Source: Salinigranum marinum (GTDB taxonomy: Archaea > Halobacteriota > Halobacteria > Halobacteriales > Haloferacaceae). From it: a stretch of DNA of 64,000 nt. Positions 61,836 to 64,000 of the stretch are shown piece after piece (within the stretch, counting starts at the first letter, position 1; every line of letters starts with the position of its first letter). The stretch is from contig NZ_CP100461.1 of the NCBI RefSeq assembly GCF_024228675.1, forward strand, positions 3,283,398 through 3,347,397, given 5' to 3'. Under the pieces are notes generated by a model. The model was not told where the DNA came from and did not search any database. It saw only the letters and a program-made list of their open reading frames with translations. A program made the translations under genes and the position numbers.

Positions 61836-61963
61836 TCGTGCAATATTCGCACGACTCCGCGACAGAGAACGACCTTATACTCATATTATTGTGTAGTAGA
61901 TTAGACGGTCGTCTATTAATAGAAACAGAACTACAGCATTGTCAACCCCATGATTTATATATT
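61836..61963 (+). promoter_or_regulatory. AT-rich control region of amt-glnK
   Basis: Two inverted repeats, TCGTGC-aatattc-GCACGA (61836-61854) and TAGACG-GT-CGTCTA (61902-61915), precede TATA box GATTTATATATTGG (61952-61965). The predicted transcript starts near 61985 and has a ~70-nt leader to the amt ATG. The repeats are candidate sites for nitrogen control. Confidence 0.55.
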
Positions 61964-62052
61964 GGGTGTTCTTGTCGTCAAAGCGTGATTTGGAACACTA
62001 ATACAGTTCAGTTCGGTTCAGAAGTAGACGTTCGTGTGCCACGGGTGGTCGG

Positions 62053-63429
62053 ATGACCGTCGACCTGTTGTTGCAACTGGACGCCGGGACCATCGCGAAC
62101 GGCGTCAACAACGTCTGGATCCTCGTCGTCTGTTTCCTGATCTTCTTCATGCAGCCAGGCTTCGCGCTGCTGGAGAGCGGGCAGGTGCGGGCGAAGAACG
62201 TCGGCAACGTCCTGATGAAGAACATGACCGACTGGACGCTCGGCGTCCTCGTGTTCTTCGCTATCGGGGCGGGGGTCAGTTCGATCGTCGGGGCGCTGAC
62301 CGCGCCCGGGACGGCGCTCGACATCGGCAGCGCGTTCGCGTACATCAACGACCCGACGGCGTACATCGGCTGGTTCTTCGGCGCGGTGTTCGCCATGACC
62401 GCCGCGACCATCGTCTCCGGAGCCGTCGCGGGGCGGATGAACTTCACGGCGTACGTGTTCGTCGCCGCGGCGATGACCGCGGTCATCTACCCCGTGGTCA
62501 CCGGGATGACGTGGGCGGGTGGCCTCCTCTCGGGGAGCGGCTACATCGGCCAGGCGCTCGGGACGGGCTACCTCGACTTCGCCGGCGCGACCGTCGTCCA
62601 CATGGTCGGCGGCCTCGCGGGGCTCGTCGGGGCCAAGATGGTCGGCCCCCGGCAGGGCCGGTTCGACGCGAACGGCAACTCCCAGCCGATCCCGGGGCAC
62701 TCGATGCTGCTCGCCGTGCTGGGGACCCTGTTCCTCGCGTTCGGCTGGTACGGGTTCAACGTCGGCACGCAGGCGACGGTGCTCGCCGCCAGCGACGGCG
62801 GCCTCGCGTTCATGGGCGGCGCGCTCGGCCAGGTCGTCCTGAACACCACCCTGGGCATGGGCGCCGGTGGCGTCGCCGCGATGATCGTCTCGGCGAGCTG
62901 GCAGGGCAAGCCAGATCCCCTGTGGACGGCCAACGGCCTGCTCGCCGGCCTCGTCGCCGTGACGGGCGCGGTCCCGCACGTCACGTGGTGGGGCGGCGTC
63001 ATCCTCGGCGGGATCGCCGGGGCGCTCGTCCTGCCCACCTTCCGCTGGGTCGTCGACTCGCTGAAGATCGACGACGTCTGCGGTGTCTTCGTGGTCCACG
63101 GCAGTGCGGGTGCCATCGGCACCGTCCTGATCCCGGTGTTCGGCGTCACCGCCGCGGGCGGCTACACGTTCCTCGGCGTCAACCAGCTGATCATGCAGGC
63201 CGTCGGCGTGATCGTCATCGGCGTCTGGACGGTGCTGGCGACGATCGTCACGTTCTCTGTCGCGGAGGCGCTCTTCGGCCTCCGCGTCTCCGAGGAGGAA
63301 GAGGAACTCGGCCTCGACGAGAGCGAACACGGCGTCTCGGTCTACCCCGAGTTCACCGCCACCAACCGCGACCGGCCGGCGATGAGCGCCGACGGCGGTG
63401 CCCGCACCGACGGGGGTGCTGACGAATGA
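62053..63429 (+). CDS. amt: Ammonium transporter Amt
   Basis: 458 residues, 11 membrane helices. [19 protein letters not shown], the pore sequence [18 protein letters not shown], and [17 protein letters not shown] with its conserved pore His are Amt/Rh landmarks. It brings in ammonium under nitrogen limitation. C-terminal ~45 residues are acidic and would face GlnK. Stop overlaps the glnK start (ATGA at 63426-63429). Confidence 0.97.
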   Translation: MTVDLLLQLDAGTIANGVNNVWILVVCFLIFFMQPGFALLESGQVRAKNVGNVLMKNMTDWTLGVLVFFAIGAGVSSIVGALTAPGTALDIGSAFAYINDPTAYIGWFFGAVFAMTAATIVSGAVAGRMNFTAYVFVAAAMTAVIYPVVTGMTWAGGLLSGSGYIGQALGTGYLDFAGATVVHMVGGLAGLVGAKMVGPRQGRFDANGNSQPIPGHSMLLAVLGTLFLAFGWYGFNVGTQATVLAASDGGLAFMGGALGQVVLNTTLGMGAGGVAAMIVSASWQGKPDPLWTANGLLAGLVAVTGAVPHVTWWGGVILGGIAGALVLPTFRWVVDSLKIDDVCGVFVVHGSAGAIGTVLIPVFGVTAAGGYTFLGVNQLIMQAVGVIVIGVWTVLATIVTFSVAEALFGLRVSEEEEELGLDESEHGVSVYPEFTATNRDRPAMSADGGARTDGGADE

Positions 63430-63773
63430 GCGAGATCGAGATGGTCGTCGCGATGATCCGGCCCGAGAAGCTCGGCGCGGTCAAACAGGCGCTCGCGGAG
63501 GTCGGCGCGCCGTCGCTGACGGTCACGAACATCTCTGGCCGCGGCTCACAGCCCGCCGAGAAGGGCCAGTGGCGCGGCGAGGAGTACACGGTCGACCTCC
63601 ACCAGAAGGTCAAGGTCGAGTGCGTCGTCGCGGATATCCCCGCCGGCGACGTCGTCGACGCGATCAGCGACGCCGCCAGCACGGGCGAGAAGGGCGACGG
63701 GAAGATCTTCGTCCTCCCCGTCTCCGACGCCATCCAGATTCGAACTGGAAAGCGCGGCCCCGAGGCCGTCTGA
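63426..63773 (+). CDS. glnK: Nitrogen regulatory protein P-II (GlnK type)
   Basis: 115 residues. T-loop with Tyr54 (RGEEYTVDL) at the tip, [35 protein letters not shown] at the nucleotide-binding end. The trimer blocks Amt when 2-oxoglutarate is low. Translationally coupled to amt. Confidence 0.97.
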   Translation: MSEIEMVVAMIRPEKLGAVKQALAEVGAPSLTVTNISGRGSQPAEKGQWRGEEYTVDLHQKVKVECVVADIPAGDVVDAISDAASTGEKGDGKIFVLPVSDAIQIRTGKRGPEAV

Positions 63774-63805
63774 GCTGGCGTCCGGCTTTCCTCCGTTGTG
63801 GTTCT

Positions 63806-63840
63806 GTTTTTCTTTCTCTTTTTTCCTTTCTCTCTTTTCT
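63806..63840 (+). terminator. Pyrimidine/T-rich tract after glnK
   Basis: CTGTTTTTCTTTCTCTTTTT and following T/C run ~35 bases after the glnK stop, the form of an archaeal intrinsic terminator. To 64000 nothing else is seen. Confidence 0.6.
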
Positions 63841-64000
63841 CTTCCTCTGCTTTCTCACCACCGTCTCCCGCCGCCCGCGTCGGGAGCGACTGCCCCGCCG
63901 TGGGCGGCTTCCGGGGGACTCGCCGCCCCGTCGATCGCTCCCCCGTCCGCGTCGCGCGCACACCGGTCCGGCGGCGCGCGTGTCGGGGCGCGACGTTCCG

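Overview
The window is chromosomal DNA of a halophilic archaeon (class Halobacteria; I do not assign a genus). Evidence: very high G+C with strong GC3 bias, acidic proteins, archaeal information-processing genes (thermosome, RadA, NMD3, aIF6, L39e/L31e/L18a, SRP54/FtsY, prefoldin alpha), halocyanin-type copper protein, several haloarchaea-restricted small zinc proteins, and promoters made of a TATA-like box 25-30 nt upstream of an apparently leaderless start. I see no CRISPR array, insertion sequence, prophage or rRNA; one tRNA gene (Arg, anticodon TCT) lies at 6366-6440 on the minus strand.

Layout. 0-6 kb: a cut patatin/SnoaL fusion, a KH-domain ribosome-biogenesis protein, a thermosome subunit and a PAS sensor kinase with degenerate receiver and ATPase parts. 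6-13 kb: tRNA-Arg, YccF protein, P-loop kinase plus UPF0201 pair, gamma-carbonic-anhydrase-like protein, a frameshifted propeller remnant, a nucleoside-gate transporter, two half-size MgtE magnesium transporters, a cysteine-free redoxin-like protein and a thermonuclease. 13-19.3 kb: the archaeal translation/SRP block read leftward (L39e-L31e-aIF6-L18a-prefoldin-FtsY, then a proteasome-like protein, DoxX protein and SRP54). 19.3-26 kb: LOG-family protein, RCK plus amino-acid permease operon facing an Lrp regulator, DMT exporter. 26-32.6 kb: ThpR, TPR/DUF424 pair, SufS, DoxD-type genes with Shine-Dalgarno sites, MscS-like channel, SufU. 32.6-36.6 kb: a methyltransferase, glycosyltransferase, PTPS-like and BchC-like dehydrogenase cluster of unknown product. 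36.7-42.5 kb: TusA-SQR-DUF1641 sulfur operon, RadA, PspAB-HtpX. 42.7-49 kb: tiny zinc-finger gene, epimerase, phosphoribosyltransferase, NMD3, XPD-like helicase. 49-59 kb: YkgJ protein, SDR, membrane and haloarchaeal DUF genes, PHP phosphoesterase, phosphate transporter, UspA, DedA, HemB. 59-64 kb: an amine-oxidase-like lipoprotein next to a halocyanin-like protein, then amt-glnK.

The most unusual structure outside genes is a family of four related, hairpin-containing intergenic elements (6494-6618, 40855-40948, 48775-48898, and a partial copy at 57648-57725). They share flanking motifs while the central hairpin changes sequence but keeps its pairing, which points to a structured RNA or a small mobile element. 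Functionally the window is mostly housekeeping, with sulfur/iron-sulfur handling (SufS, SufU, TusA, SQR, DoxD) as a recurrent theme and nitrogen assimilation (Amt, GlnK) at the right edge.
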